From positions 1,166,532 through 1,230,531 of the forward strand of contig NZ_CM001857.1 of assembly GCF_000400505.1 (NCBI RefSeq): DNA of 64,000 nt. The letters run 5' to 3'. Numbering within the stretch: position 1 is the stretch's first letter; the number at the start of each line of letters is the position of its first letter. A program made the position numbers and the translations under genes. The notes beneath the pieces are model-generated. The model did no database searches. It saw nothing but the letters and a program-made list of their open reading frames with translations, and was not told the origin of the DNA. This document shows, piece after piece, positions 22,447 through 31,900 of this stretch. The stretch comes from Musicola paradisiaca NCPPB 2511. GTDB lineage: Bacteria > Pseudomonadota > Gammaproteobacteria > Enterobacterales > Enterobacteriaceae.

Positions 22447-23819
22447 CGGACTGGCCCTGGCACGTCTGGGCGCAGCGGCAACCGCTGGCGCCCGCGCTGA
22501 TACATGACGACGGCGTCTGGCGCTGGGCGGATCTGGCCCGGCGTGTGGATTCGTTGGCCACCGGATTCGTGCGTCAGGGCGTCGAGCCGGGGATGGGCAT
22601 CGCGTTGCGGGGCCGTAACAGTACGGACATGCTGTTGTGTTATCTGGCGCTGTTGCAGTGCGGCGCGCGCCTGTTGCCGCTTAATCCCCAACTCCCGGAT
22701 GCATTGGTCGAAACCCTGTTACCTACGCTGAATATTGATGCCGGGATCTGTTTCAGCCCGCATTCGTGGCCGGCCGGCATCCGTTCGCTATCGCCGGCTG
22801 ACGCGACTGTCGACGCGAACGTGCCGCGTCTGGCGTGGCAGGCGTTGCGTTTGGCGACCATGACGCTGACTTCCGGCTCCAGCGGTATGCCGAAAGCGGC
22901 GGTGCACACCGCGGCGGCGCATCTGGCCAGCGCGGAGGGCGTACTGCGGTTGATGGCGTTTTCTTCAGGCGATCGCTGGCTGCTGTCACTGCCGCTGTTT
23001 CATGTCTCCGGACAGGGGATCGTTTGGCGTTGGCTGGCGGCGGGGGCCACGCTGGTGGTGAGGCCGGCCATGCCGTTGGAAGACGCGCTGAATGACTGTA
23101 CCCATGCTTCGTTGGTGCCGACTCAACTCTGGCGTCTGTTATCGCAGGACGCCGTGCCGGCGAGCTTGCGGGCGGTATTGCTGGGCGGCGCCATGATCGC
23201 GCCCAGCCTGGCCGAACAGGCGGAGGCGCGAGGTATCCGGTGTTGGTGCGGCTACGGCCTGACGGAACTGGCGTCCACCGTTTGCGCCAAGCGCGCCGAC
23301 GGCAAGCCGGGCGTCGGCCTGCCGCTGGCCGAGCGGGAGATTCGTCTGGCACATGACGAAATTCTGCTGCGCGGCGCGAGTATGGCGTCCGGTTACTGGC
23401 GTGACGGCCGGTTGCAGCCGCTGACCGACGAGCAAGGGTGGTTTCATACTCGCGATCGCGGGCAGTGGGACGGCCGTGAATGGCGAGTGCTGGGGCGATT
23501 GGATAACCAGTTTTTCAGCGGCGGGGAGGGCGTTCAGCCGGAGGACGTGGAGGCGGTGCTGTTGCGGCATCCGGATGTCAGCTATGCCTGCGTGGTGCCG
23601 GTGGCGGATGCGGAGTTTGGGCATCGTCCGGTCGCCGTGGTGGAGCTCGCCTCTTCCTTGTCGTTCGATGCGCTGCGAGACTGGGTTGCGCCGCAATTGG
23701 CAGGGTTCCAGCGGCCGGTGGCTTATTTCCTGTTGCCTGATGCGCTGAAAAACGGCGGTATCAAGATTTCCCGTCAGCAGCTCGCAAATTGGGTGGCGCA
23801 ACAATCGCGTGTGCAATGA
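22434..23819 (+). CDS. menE: o-Succinylbenzoate-CoA ligase
   Basis: 461 residues from ATG 22434 inside the 3' end of menC; the frame is open further upstream but that part is menC shadow. ANL-family adenylating enzyme with P-loop [12 protein letters not shown], the GYGLTE motif, HTRDRG and the C-terminal lysine region [12 protein letters not shown]. It activates o-succinylbenzoate with ATP and CoA. It is the last gene of menFDHBCE. Confidence 0.95.
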   Translation: MASLTDWPWHVWAQRQPLAPALIHDDGVWRWADLARRVDSLATGFVRQGVEPGMGIALRGRNSTDMLLCYLALLQCGARLLPLNPQLPDALVETLLPTLNIDAGICFSPHSWPAGIRSLSPADATVDANVPRLAWQALRLATMTLTSGSSGMPKAAVHTAAAHLASAEGVLRLMAFSSGDRWLLSLPLFHVSGQGIVWRWLAAGATLVVRPAMPLEDALNDCTHASLVPTQLWRLLSQDAVPASLRAVLLGGAMIAPSLAEQAEARGIRCWCGYGLTELASTVCAKRADGKPGVGLPLAEREIRLAHDEILLRGASMASGYWRDGRLQPLTDEQGWFHTRDRGQWDGREWRVLGRLDNQFFSGGEGVQPEDVEAVLLRHPDVSYACVVPVADAEFGHRPVAVVELASSLSFDALRDWVAPQLAGFQRPVAYFLLPDALKNGGIKISRQQLANWVAQQSRVQ

Positions 23820-23849
23820 CGCGCCGGGGTGGCTCGCCTCGCGTTAACC

Positions 23850-24071
23850 GTTGTCGCATCAGGCTCATATATCCGTCAGGCCTCACGTTGCAAGGGCATT
23901 GGCCGTGTTACTCAGCCCATTCCATGGGCGTCGTCCCTTCGGGGGCGCCGCCTGCCGCGTTCAAATCGGCTTACGCCAATTTGGCGTTCACCCGGGTTCT
24001 CTTACCGCCGTCAATCCATTGGGATCCACTCGCTTGCCGCCTTCCTGTCACGCGAATTATTGAGGGGATAG
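23850..24071 (+). repeat. Structured dispersed intergenic element, copy B
   Basis: The stretch between menE and yfaZ has no credible gene. Inside it, ggcgtcgtccc-ttcg-ggggcgccgcc (about 23926-23951) folds into a stem of roughly ten pairs closed by a UUCG tetraloop. Its end, 24038-24071, matches copy A at 16109-16142 in 29 of 34 bases. Short frames across it in all registers are probably spurious. Boundaries are approximate. Confidence 0.6.
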
Positions 24072-24166
24072 CGTGGTTCTTTATCCTGTTTTACAAAAAT
24101 GATTAGGCTAAAATTCGTGTTAGCATAGATGGTTAGATGACTTTTGTATTCTTGCCTTGAAGGATA

Positions 24167-24718
24167 GTGATGATGAAAAAGTGGGTTATGGCCGGTGCGG
24201 GCAGTCTGATGTTGGCGACGGTTTCTGCGCATGCGGTGAGTATTTCTGGTGAGACCGGACGTGACTATGTCGGCGCCAACGCCAATATGGGGCTCGGGAT
24301 CCCGGGGTTGTCCGCCAATGCGGGTTGGGGTCATGGCGAAAAACACAGCAACGACGTGTATAGCGCTGGTCTGGATTACACCTTCGCCCTGAGTAATGCC
24401 TCGCTGAAGGTCGGCGCCAAGGGGTTATACCTGAACCAGAACAAGTTTGACGATGGTTACGGCGTAGCGCTGGGCGGCGGCTTACAGGTACCGCTCGGCA
24501 ACGACATCTCGCTGTTTGGCGAAGGCTATTACGCGCCGGACGCATTCTCCAGCCATGTCGATCACTATGTCGAAGCGCGCGGCGGCGTGCGGTGGCAGCC
24601 GTTCCGTCCGTTATCCCTGGATGTCGGCTATCGTTACATCAATATGGCGTCCGGCAAGAGCGAGAATGACAACAACGTGGCGGATACCGCCTATGTTGGT
24701 CTGGGCCTGAACTTCTGA
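24167..24718 (+). CDS. yfaZ: YfaZ-family outer membrane protein
   Basis: 183 residues from ATG 24167, with a second ATG one codon on (24170). A signal peptide (MKKWVMAGAGSLMLATVSAHA) is followed by alternating-polarity beta strands and a C-terminal aromatic residue (YVGLGLNF), the outer-membrane barrel signature. Length and order (next to the cinA-like gene) match E. coli yfaZ. The function is not established; a small barrel or porin-like role is inferred. Confidence 0.85.
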   Translation: MMMKKWVMAGAGSLMLATVSAHAVSISGETGRDYVGANANMGLGIPGLSANAGWGHGEKHSNDVYSAGLDYTFALSNASLKVGAKGLYLNQNKFDDGYGVALGGGLQVPLGNDISLFGEGYYAPDAFSSHVDHYVEARGGVRWQPFRPLSLDVGYRYINMASGKSENDNNVADTAYVGLGLNF

Positions 24719-25065
24719 TGTTATCGTGCGGCGCGGATGGGCGGGTCATCGTCCGCCGCGCCTGCCGCTTTGCCGTGTGTCGCCGATTTACTTCCTTTTT
24801 AATCAAATAGTTAGAGAAAAATCCTCGTCTTAGACACCATCGGGTCTATGAGGCGTCTTACGCCGTATCGGAACACGATGAGCGGCGGTGCGAGCGCCAT
24901 TCGTGGCCGGAGATTGCGGCTTCGCCATGTTTTTTGTGTCTTCGCCTGCCTGGCGGTTTTCCCTTTTCGTGCTTGCCGTTACGTCTTCGTTCAGCCATAA
25001 GCAAGCGTTGTGTTTGTCACGACGAGTTTTTAAAGTGGGGGAAAACCATCAGGGGAGTGACGCGG
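24719..25065. other. Intergenic region yfaZ to cinA-like gene
   Basis: A GC-rich imperfect dyad at about 24728-24762 (gcgcgg...ggcgg / ccgcc...gcgc) follows the yfaZ stop and may end its transcript. I see no supported gene in the rest. The upstream extension of the CinA-like frame covers its last 130 bases but does not resemble the family. Confidence 0.4.
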
Positions 25066-26259
25066 ATGCTTAGGGTTGAAATGTTGTGTACCGGTGATGA
25101 AGTGCTGCATGGGCAAATTGTGGATACCAATGCCGCCTGGCTGGCGGATTATTTGTTTGAGCAGGGATTGCCGATGGCGAGCCGCATGACGGTCGGGGAT
25201 AACCTTGACGCGCTGGTCTCAGCGCTGACGCAGCGCAGCCAGATTGCCGATGTGCTGATCGTTAACGGCGGGCTGGGGCCGACCAGCGACGATCTGAGCG
25301 CGCTGGCCGCCGCGACGGCAGCCGGAGAAGAGCTGGTGGAACATGCCGCCTGGATTGAGCGTATGGCAGCGTTTTTCACCGAGCGCGGACGGGTGATGGC
25401 GCCCAGTAACCGCAAGCAGGCGCAATTGCCCGCCAGCGCGGAGCTGGTGGATAACCCGGTCGGCACCGCCTGCGGTTTTGCCATGCCATTGAACCGCTGC
25501 CTGATGTTTTTTACCCCCGGCGTGCCTTCCGAGTTCAAGGTGATGGTGGAACAGCAGATCGTGCCGCGGCTACGTCAGCGCTTTGCCGTCGCCGACGCGC
25601 CGCGTTGCCTGCGTTTGACCACCTTCGGCCGTTCTGAAAGCGATCTGGCTAACGAGCTGGATGGCTTACCGTTGCCGCCGGATGTGGTGCTGGGTTATCG
25701 CTCCTCCATGCCTATCATCGAGTTGAAACTTACCGGCCCGGCGGCGCGCCTGTCGGAAATGGAAGCGCTTTGGCAACGGGTGCGGGAGGTTGCCGGCGAA
25801 AATACGATCTTTGAGGGAACGGAAGGGCTACCGGGGCATCTGGCCCGCCGTCTGAAAGAGCGGGGGTTGCAACTGGCGGTGGCGGAGGATTTTACCGCCG
25901 GGTTGCTGAACTGGCAGTTGCGCGATGCGGATACGCCGCTGGTGGGCGGCGAACTGCTGGCGCAGCAGTCAGCGGCGGCGCTGTCGTTGCTGGCGGCGGA
26001 AAGCCGTCATCTGGCGGAAAAGCAGGATGCGGCGCTGGCGATCTATGTCGGCGGCTGGCAGGACGATACGTTGTCGATCGCACTGCATACCCCGGATGGA
26101 ACTTTCGCCCAGACGGTGCATTTCAATACCCGGCGTTATCACCGGAAAACCTATCAGGATATGGTATCGATGCTGGCGATGAACATGCTGCGGCGCTGGC
26201 TGAATGGTTGGTCGCCGTATGGCGGTCATGGTTGGATCACTGTGGTGGAAACGCTGTAG
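25066..26259 (+). CDS. yfaY: CinA-like protein YfaY
   Basis: 397 residues from ATG 25066, preceded by AGGGGAG 9 bases upstream; 44 further in-frame codons upstream do not match the family. The N-terminal molybdopterin-binding-like CinA domain has CTGDEVLHGQIVDTNAAWLA, NGGLGPTSDD and FFTPGVPSEFK. The C-terminal part corresponds to the pyridine-nucleotide amidohydrolase domain but is degenerate, as in E. coli YfaY. Enzymatic activity is therefore uncertain. It stands between yfaZ and, convergently, cnoX. Confidence 0.92.
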   Translation: MLRVEMLCTGDEVLHGQIVDTNAAWLADYLFEQGLPMASRMTVGDNLDALVSALTQRSQIADVLIVNGGLGPTSDDLSALAAATAAGEELVEHAAWIERMAAFFTERGRVMAPSNRKQAQLPASAELVDNPVGTACGFAMPLNRCLMFFTPGVPSEFKVMVEQQIVPRLRQRFAVADAPRCLRLTTFGRSESDLANELDGLPLPPDVVLGYRSSMPIIELKLTGPAARLSEMEALWQRVREVAGENTIFEGTEGLPGHLARRLKERGLQLAVAEDFTAGLLNWQLRDADTPLVGGELLAQQSAAALSLLAAESRHLAEKQDAALAIYVGGWQDDTLSIALHTPDGTFAQTVHFNTRRYHRKTYQDMVSMLAMNMLRRWLNGWSPYGGHGWITVVETL

Positions 26260-26280
26260 CCGGGGCACCATCACCATAGA

Positions 26281-26308
26281 CACGAGCCCGGCGGATGCCG
26301 GGCTCGTG
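26281..26308. terminator. Hairpin between convergent yfaY and cnoX
   Basis: cacgagcccggc (26281-26292) pairs perfectly with gccgggctcgtg (26297-26308) over a 4-base loop, a 12-bp stem. It lacks T-runs but sits exactly between convergent genes, so a shared transcript end is likely. Confidence 0.7.
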
Positions 26309-26322
26309 CAGAGGATTAAGGC

Positions 26323-27183
26323 TCAATACAGCAGAGAGTACAACTGGCGGCGATAGCGGGCTGCCAGCGCATCGCCGGTGCCGAGTGCGGCCATGATATC
26401 CATCAGTGTTTTGCGTACTGCGCCGTCGGCGGCGCTCAGGTCTGTTTTCAACAGCCCCATCAGCAATTCCAGCGCTTCTTCGTTTCTGCCTACCTGATGC
26501 AATTGCAGACCGAGCTGCACCACCAGTTCGGCATTTTGCGGATCGGCGTCCAATCGTTGCTGCAACTGTTGAATTTCCGGAGTATCGGCAGCCTGACGCA
26601 TCAGTTCGATCTGCGCGACCAGCCCGTGGTAGCGGGTGTCCTGATCCTGCAATGGGATGGCGGCCAGCACGGCCTCGGCGTCATCCGCCCGGTTGAGCTG
26701 GATTTGCACTTCCGCCAGCAGCAGCGCGATGTCGCTGCGCTTAGGCGCCAGCGCCCAGGCGTCTTTCAGCAGCGTCAAGGCTTCCGGCAGTTGATTTTCC
26801 TGAATATGCTGTTGTGCTTCCGCCAGCTTCACGTCTTCAGGTTTCGGTAAAACCTGCTGCAACAGATCGCGGATGACCTCTTCCGGCTGCGGCCCCTGGA
26901 AACCGTCGACCGGTTGCCCATCCTTGAACAGGTAAACGGTGGGGATGGCGCGCAAACCAAACTGTGCCGCCACGCGCTGCTCGATGTCGCAGTTCACTTT
27001 GGCCAGAACGAACTGACCTGCATATTCCGCAGCCAGTTTGTCCAGCATCGGCCCCAACTGCTGGCAGTGGGCGCTGCGATCAGACCAGAAGTAGAACATG
27101 ATCGGGGCGCTCATGGACTGTTCCAGCACCTGATGCAGGTTAGTTTCATTGATATCAATCACGTTGGCGTGTTGTTCTAGCAT
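26323..27183 (-). CDS. cnoX: Thioredoxin-fold chaperone/holdase CnoX (YbbN)
   Basis: 286 residues. The N-terminal thioredoxin domain (1 to about 110) carries SAHC at 37-40 in place of CxxC, so only one cysteine remains; E. coli YbbN has the similar SQHC. The cis-proline segment is AIPTVYLF. The C-terminal half is TPR-like helices. CnoX protects substrates from bleach-type oxidation and hands them to GroEL. It is followed on the same strand by ybbO and tesA upstream of it, the E. coli order. Confidence 0.95.
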   Translation of the reverse strand: MLEQHANVIDINETNLHQVLEQSMSAPIMFYFWSDRSAHCQQLGPMLDKLAAEYAGQFVLAKVNCDIEQRVAAQFGLRAIPTVYLFKDGQPVDGFQGPQPEEVIRDLLQQVLPKPEDVKLAEAQQHIQENQLPEALTLLKDAWALAPKRSDIALLLAEVQIQLNRADDAEAVLAAIPLQDQDTRYHGLVAQIELMRQAADTPEIQQLQQRLDADPQNAELVVQLGLQLHQVGRNEEALELLMGLLKTDLSAADGAVRKTLMDIMAALGTGDALAARYRRQLYSLLY

Positions 27184-27246
27184 GTTGTTCTCTCTTCACC
27201 ATTTTCAGGTGTAATGGGGGCAGAAACGCTCCGGTTCAAGCCTTTT

Positions 27247-28023
27247 TCAGGATTTTGTCCGCAACAGGTAATCCAGCGCGCAGCCGGGCAAGACCCGGCG
27301 TAGTACGCTCATGGCGTGGGCGACCACGGTGACAGGGTAGCGCAGGCGCGGCCGCGGGCTTTCCAGTGCGTGCAACAACTTGGGCAGCACGGCTTCCGGC
27401 GGCAGGGTAAAGCGCCGGGCGATACCGGGGTTAGTCACCGGTTTTTCCTGGCGGGTCTGGCTGACGTTGTCGGTAAACCGGGTGGTCAGCGGGCCGGGTT
27501 CAATCAGGGAAACGCGGATGCCGCTGCCGTGCAGTTCCATCCGCAGTGCGTCGGACCAGGCTTCCAGCGCGTATTTGCTGGCCGCGTAGGCGCCGCGGCC
27601 GGGCGTGGAGATCAACCCCATCACGGAACTGGTCTGGATGATGCGGCCTTCGCCATGCGGCAGCATGGCCGGCAGCAGCAGTTGGGTCAGTTGGTGCGTG
27701 CCGAACAGATTACTGGAAAACTGTTGTTCCAGTTGCCGCCGGGTGATGGTGCTCAGCGGGCCGTACAGGCCATAGCCGGCGTTATTAAACAATCCGTACA
27801 GCCGGTTGCCTGTCAGGGCGATCACGGCAGCAGCCGCCTGCTTGACGCTGGCGCTGTTATCTAAATCCAGATCGATCCCTTCAAAACCCAGTGTATTCAT
27901 GCGCGCCACATCTTCGGGGCGGCGGCAGGCCGCCAACACGCGATAACCGCGTTGTTGCAGATACTGGGCGGCAATCAGTCCTATGCCGCTGGAGCAGCCG
28001 GTAATCAAAACCGCTTTTTGCAT
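27247..28023 (-). CDS. ybbO: Short-chain dehydrogenase/reductase YbbO
   Basis: 258 residues, classical SDR: cofactor motif TGCSSGIGLIAA near the start, NNAGYG, and the catalytic YxxxK in YAASKYAL. E. coli YbbO acts as an NADP-dependent aldehyde reductase. The Ser-Tyr-Lys active site looks intact. It lies between tesA and cnoX on the same strand. Confidence 0.93.
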   Translation of the reverse strand: MQKAVLITGCSSGIGLIAAQYLQQRGYRVLAACRRPEDVARMNTLGFEGIDLDLDNSASVKQAAAAVIALTGNRLYGLFNNAGYGLYGPLSTITRRQLEQQFSSNLFGTHQLTQLLLPAMLPHGEGRIIQTSSVMGLISTPGRGAYAASKYALEAWSDALRMELHGSGIRVSLIEPGPLTTRFTDNVSQTRQEKPVTNPGIARRFTLPPEAVLPKLLHALESPRPRLRYPVTVVAHAMSVLRRVLPGCALDYLLRTKS

Positions 28024-28052
28024 AACTTTACCTAACTAAAAAGCTCTAAATA

Positions 28053-28691
28053 TCAAGAGTCGTGGTTAACTAACGGTTCAAGCTGTCTGGCCATCCAATC
28101 GGCGATGAACGGCTGGGCATCGCGTGTTGGGTGGATCCCGTCATCCTGCATCCATTCCGGCTTCAGATAGACCTGCTCCATGAAAAACGGCAGCAGAGGA
28201 ATCGAAAATTGTTGGGCCAGACGCGGATAAACGGCGCTGAACGTTTCGGTATAACGTCGACCATAGTTGCTTGGCAAGCGGATTTGCATCAGTAGCGGTT
28301 CGGCGTTGGCCGTTTTGATCCGCGCAATGATGTTGCTGAGATCCCGCTCCAGATTTTGCGGGGGAAAGCCTCGCAGCCCGTCGTTGCCGCCAAGTTCGAT
28401 CAGCACCCAACGCGGCTGATGCTGGTTCAACAGTGCAGGCAGCCGAGCCAGCCCCTGGGCAGCGGTATCGCCGCTGATGCTGGCGTTGACCACCTGAATA
28501 TCCGGCGTATGGGCGCGCCAGCGATCGTTGAGCAATTCCGGCCACGCCTGATTGCCCGCCATCCGGTATCCCGCGCTCAGGCTATCGCCCAGCACCAGCA
28601 GGGTGTCCGTCGCCAGCGCACGTAAACTGAACAGGCACAGAAACAGAGAGACAACCAGATGCCAGCGGAAAACATTCTTGAAGTTCATCAT
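28053..28691 (-). CDS. tesA: Periplasmic thioesterase I / lysophospholipase L1
   Basis: 212 residues from ATG 28691 (MMNFKNVFRWHL matches the family); the frame is open further upstream but that is ybbA antisense. The signal peptide likely ends at RALA (about 26). SGNH-hydrolase blocks: GDSLSAGY (Ser37), ISGD, GGNDGLRG and DDGIHPTRDAQPF with the Asp/His. It hydrolyses acyl-CoA and lysophospholipid in the periplasm. Its first 33 bases overlap the divergent ybbA. Confidence 0.97.
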   Translation of the reverse strand: MMNFKNVFRWHLVVSLFLCLFSLRALATDTLLVLGDSLSAGYRMAGNQAWPELLNDRWRAHTPDIQVVNASISGDTAAQGLARLPALLNQHQPRWVLIELGGNDGLRGFPPQNLERDLSNIIARIKTANAEPLLMQIRLPSNYGRRYTETFSAVYPRLAQQFSIPLLPFFMEQVYLKPEWMQDDGIHPTRDAQPFIADWMARQLEPLVNHDS

Positions 28692-29345
28692 CTTAGTAAG
28701 CACGTTGGTCAAGGGGAACATCAGCTCTCCATCCTTACCGGAGTTGAGCTGGTTGTCAAACCTGCTCAGACCCTTGCGCTGGTGGGCGAGTCCGGTTCCG
28801 GCAAGTCCACGCTGTTGGGCATTTTGGCCGGCCTGGATGATGGCAGCGGCGGCGAGGTTTCGCTGTTGGGGCAGCGGTTGGATCGGCTGGATGAGGAAGG
28901 CCGCGCGGCGTTGCGGGCGCGGGACGTGGGGTTTGTTTTTCAATCATTCATGTTGGTGCCGACGCTGACGGCGCTGGAGAATGTGCAATTGCCTGCGCTG
29001 CTGCGCGGTGAAAGCGACACACAGAGCCGGCAACAGGCGGAACAATTCTTGCAACAACTGGGTTTGGGGGAACGGCTGACGCATCTGCCCGCGCAGCTTT
29101 CCGGCGGCGAGCAGCAGCGGGTCGCGCTGGCGCGCGCCTTCAGCGGCCGCCCTCGTTTGCTGTTCGCCGACGAACCGACCGGCAATCTGGATCGCCATAC
29201 CGGCGATCGCATCGCCGATCTGCTGTTTTCCCTGAATCGCGATTTCGCCACCACCCTGATTCTGGTGACTCATGACGAGCGTCTGGCGCTGCGTTGCGAG
29301 CGTCGGCTACGGCTGCGGGACGGCCAGTTATGGGAGGATGCATGA
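28659..29345 (+). CDS. ybbA: ABC transporter ATP-binding protein YbbA
   Basis: 228 residues. Walker A GESGSGKST (about 43-51), Q-loop FQSFML, signature LSGGEQQRVALARA, Walker B LLFADEPTGN and the H-loop VTHDE are all present. LolD/MacB-type subfamily. It partners with the YbbP permease; a role in export or membrane processing is suspected but the substrate is unknown. The start overlaps tesA head to head, and the stop overlaps ybbP (ATGA). Confidence 0.95.
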   Translation: MPAENILEVHHLSKHVGQGEHQLSILTGVELVVKPAQTLALVGESGSGKSTLLGILAGLDDGSGGEVSLLGQRLDRLDEEGRAALRARDVGFVFQSFMLVPTLTALENVQLPALLRGESDTQSRQQAEQFLQQLGLGERLTHLPAQLSGGEQQRVALARAFSGRPRLLFADEPTGNLDRHTGDRIADLLFSLNRDFATTLILVTHDERLALRCERRLRLRDGQLWEDA

Positions 29346-31774
29346 TTTGGCGTTGGTTCTGGCGGGAATGGCGATCGCCGTCGTTGTTGATTGTCTGGGT
29401 GGCGCTGACGCTATCGGTAGCGTGCGTTCTGGCGTTGGGGACGCTCAGCGATCGGATGGACAAGGGCCTCAGCCAGCAGAGTCGGGATTTTCTGGCGGGC
29501 GACCGGGTGTTGCGCGCCGCCCGGCCGGTGGATGAATTGTGGTTGCAACAAGCCGGGCAGCAGGGGCTGACGGTCAGCCGGCAAGTGTCGTTCATGACCA
29601 TGACCTATGCCGGCGACAATGCGCAACTGGCGCAGGTGAAAGCCGCCGACGAGCGTTATCCCTTGTACGGCGAATTGCAGACCCGGCCCGCCGGGCTGCG
29701 GGCGTCGGCCGGTCACGCGCTGGTGGCGCCGCGCCTGCTGGCGCTGCTGAATCTGAAAGTCGGCGACCATCTGGACGTGGGCGATACCACGCTGCGTATC
29801 GCCGGCGAGCTGGTGCAAGAGCCGGACGCCGGGTTTAATCCGTTCGATACTGCGCCGCGCGTGCTGATCAGCATGGCGGATGTGGAAAAAACCGGCGCGG
29901 TGCAACCCGGCGGACGTATCACCTGGCGCTATATGTTCGCCGGCGACGCCCGGCAGATTGCCCGCTTCGGCGATATCGTCACGCCGCAGTTGAAACCGGA
30001 TCAGCGCTGGTATGGCGTGGAGGATTCACAAAATGCGCTGGGGAAAACCCTACAGCGGGCCCAACAGTTTTTGTTGCTGTCGGCCTTGCTGACGCTGTTG
30101 TTGTCGGTGGCGGCGGTCGCCGTGGCGATGGGGCACTATTGCCGTAGTCGCTACGATCTGGTGGCTATTCTCAAAACGTTGGGCGCCGGCAGGCAGGCGC
30201 TGCGCAAACTGATCGTCGGCCAGTGGCTGTCGTTGCTGCTGTTTTCCGGGGTATGCGGCAGTGTGTTGGGGCTGGCGGGTGAAGCGGTATTGATGACGTT
30301 GCTGGCACCGGTGCTGCCTGCGGCCCTGCCTGCTGCAGGGCTGTGGCCGTGGGGATGGGCGCTGGGGTCGCTGGTGCTGATTTCCTTGCTGGTGGGCTGG
30401 CGGCCGTATCGTTTGCTGCTGGCGACGCAGCCGTTGCGGGTGCTGCGCCAGGATGTGACGGCACGGGGTTGGCCGTTGCGCTATTACCTGCCGACGGCGG
30501 TCGGGGTGGTGATTGCGCTGTTGGCGGCGATCTCCGGCGGCGGCGCGCTGTTGTGGTCATTATTGGGGGGCGTGCTGGCGGTATCTGCGCTGCTGGCGGC
30601 GATTGGCTGGGGCGGCCTGCTGCTGTTGCGGCGGCTGACGCTCAAACGGCTGGCGTTACGGCTGGCTGTCAATCGTCTGCTGCGCCAGCCCTGGGAGACG
30701 CTGGGCCAGCTGGCGGCTTTTTCGCTGTCGTTTATGCTGCTGGCGCTGTTGCTGCTATTGCGGGGCGATCTGCTGGAGCGCTGGCAGCAGCAATTGCCGC
30801 CGGGCAGCCCCAACTATTTCGTCTTGAATATCGCGCCGGAACAGGTGGCGCCGGTACAGGCATTTTTGGCCGAACACCAGGTCGCGCCGCAAACCTTCTA
30901 CCCGATTATTCGCGCGCGGCTGACTGAAATTAACGGCCGGAAATCTACGGATGTGATCCGTGAAAACGACCCCGGCGGCGAGACGGTCAATCGTGAACTG
31001 AACCTGACCTGGCTGGCGACGCTGCCGGCGCATAATCCACTGCTGGCCGGCGCTTGGCCGCCTAAACCCGGCGAAGTGTCTATCGAGCAGGGCGTAGCCA
31101 AGCGTCTGGGGGTGAATATCGGCGATACCCTGACGTTTACCGGCGATACCCAGCCGTTCAGCGCGCGGGTTTCCAGCCTTAGACAAGTGGACTGGGAGAG
31201 CCTGCGCCCTAACTTCTTTTTCATCTTTCCCCCAGGCGATCTGGCTGCTCAGCCGCAATCCTTCCTGACCAGCTTTCGCCACGACGGCGGCGATAATCTG
31301 ATAGCCCAATTGAACCGCCAGTTTCCGACGCTGACGGTGTTGGACGTCGGCGCCATCCTGAAACAGATTGGCCAGGTGTTGCAGCAGGTCGGTCTGGCGC
31401 TGGAAGTGATGGTGGTTCTGGTGATCGTCTGCGGCGCGTTGCTGCTGCTGGCGCAGATTCAGGTGGGAATGCGGCAACGTCGCCAGGAACTGCTGGTGTA
31501 CCGCACGTTGGGCGCCAGCCATCGTTTGCTGCGCGGCACCCTGTGGTGGGAGTTCGCGGTGCTGGGGCTGGCGGCCGGCGTGGCGGCGGCGATCGGCGCG
31601 GAGGTGGCATTATGGTTGCTGCAGCGCCGGGTATTTGATTTCCCCTGGCAGCCTAACGGGTGGCTGTGGGTCGGTCTACCGCCGTTGGCGGCGCTGTTGT
31701 TGTCGCTATGCGGCGGCTGGCTGGGGTTGCGCCTGCTGCGCGGCAGAGCGCTGTTCCGCCAGTACAACGCCTGA
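29342..31774 (+). CDS. ybbP: FtsX/MacB-type ABC permease YbbP
   Basis: 810 residues from ATG 29342 (MIWRWFWREWRSPSLLIVW); an earlier in-frame start lies inside ybbA. One N-terminal membrane segment precedes a long periplasmic domain, then several membrane segments (about 235-470), a second periplasmic domain and three C-terminal segments, giving two FtsX-like modules as in E. coli YbbP (804 residues). It overlaps ybbA by 4 bases and surely forms a complex with it. Confidence 0.94.
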   Translation: MIWRWFWREWRSPSLLIVWVALTLSVACVLALGTLSDRMDKGLSQQSRDFLAGDRVLRAARPVDELWLQQAGQQGLTVSRQVSFMTMTYAGDNAQLAQVKAADERYPLYGELQTRPAGLRASAGHALVAPRLLALLNLKVGDHLDVGDTTLRIAGELVQEPDAGFNPFDTAPRVLISMADVEKTGAVQPGGRITWRYMFAGDARQIARFGDIVTPQLKPDQRWYGVEDSQNALGKTLQRAQQFLLLSALLTLLLSVAAVAVAMGHYCRSRYDLVAILKTLGAGRQALRKLIVGQWLSLLLFSGVCGSVLGLAGEAVLMTLLAPVLPAALPAAGLWPWGWALGSLVLISLLVGWRPYRLLLATQPLRVLRQDVTARGWPLRYYLPTAVGVVIALLAAISGGGALLWSLLGGVLAVSALLAAIGWGGLLLLRRLTLKRLALRLAVNRLLRQPWETLGQLAAFSLSFMLLALLLLLRGDLLERWQQQLPPGSPNYFVLNIAPEQVAPVQAFLAEHQVAPQTFYPIIRARLTEINGRKSTDVIRENDPGGETVNRELNLTWLATLPAHNPLLAGAWPPKPGEVSIEQGVAKRLGVNIGDTLTFTGDTQPFSARVSSLRQVDWESLRPNFFFIFPPGDLAAQPQSFLTSFRHDGGDNLIAQLNRQFPTLTVLDVGAILKQIGQVLQQVGLALEVMVVLVIVCGALLLLAQIQVGMRQRRQELLVYRTLGASHRLLRGTLWWEFAVLGLAAGVAAAIGAEVALWLLQRRVFDFPWQPNGWLWVGLPPLAALLLSLCGGWLGLRLLRGRALFRQYNA

Positions 31775-31865
31775 TTTGTCGACACATAAATGGCCTTGAT
31801 GTTGATTCCGGATCCTTCGCGGCGGTGTGGTTAGCCGATACGAGGGTGATAAGGACACGAAGGAT

Positions 31866-31895
31866 GCGCAGCCCGGAGGCAGGCTGCGCGGTTTT
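31866..31895. terminator. Terminator between ybbP and the siderophore receptor
   Basis: gcgcagcc (31866-31873) and ggctgcgc (31882-31889) form an 8-bp stem with an 8-base loop followed by ggtttt on the + strand. The two flanking genes are convergent. Confidence 0.65.
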
Positions 31896-31900
31896 GGGGA

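Noticed and set aside
23789-24106. Several 70-105-codon frames in the menE-yfaZ gap
   Set aside because: They cover the structured repeat in all three registers, which is typical of a GC-rich non-coding element.
24888-25073. Short frame before the cinA-like gene
   Set aside because: No conservation evident; it ends on the yfaY start with no independent ribosome site.
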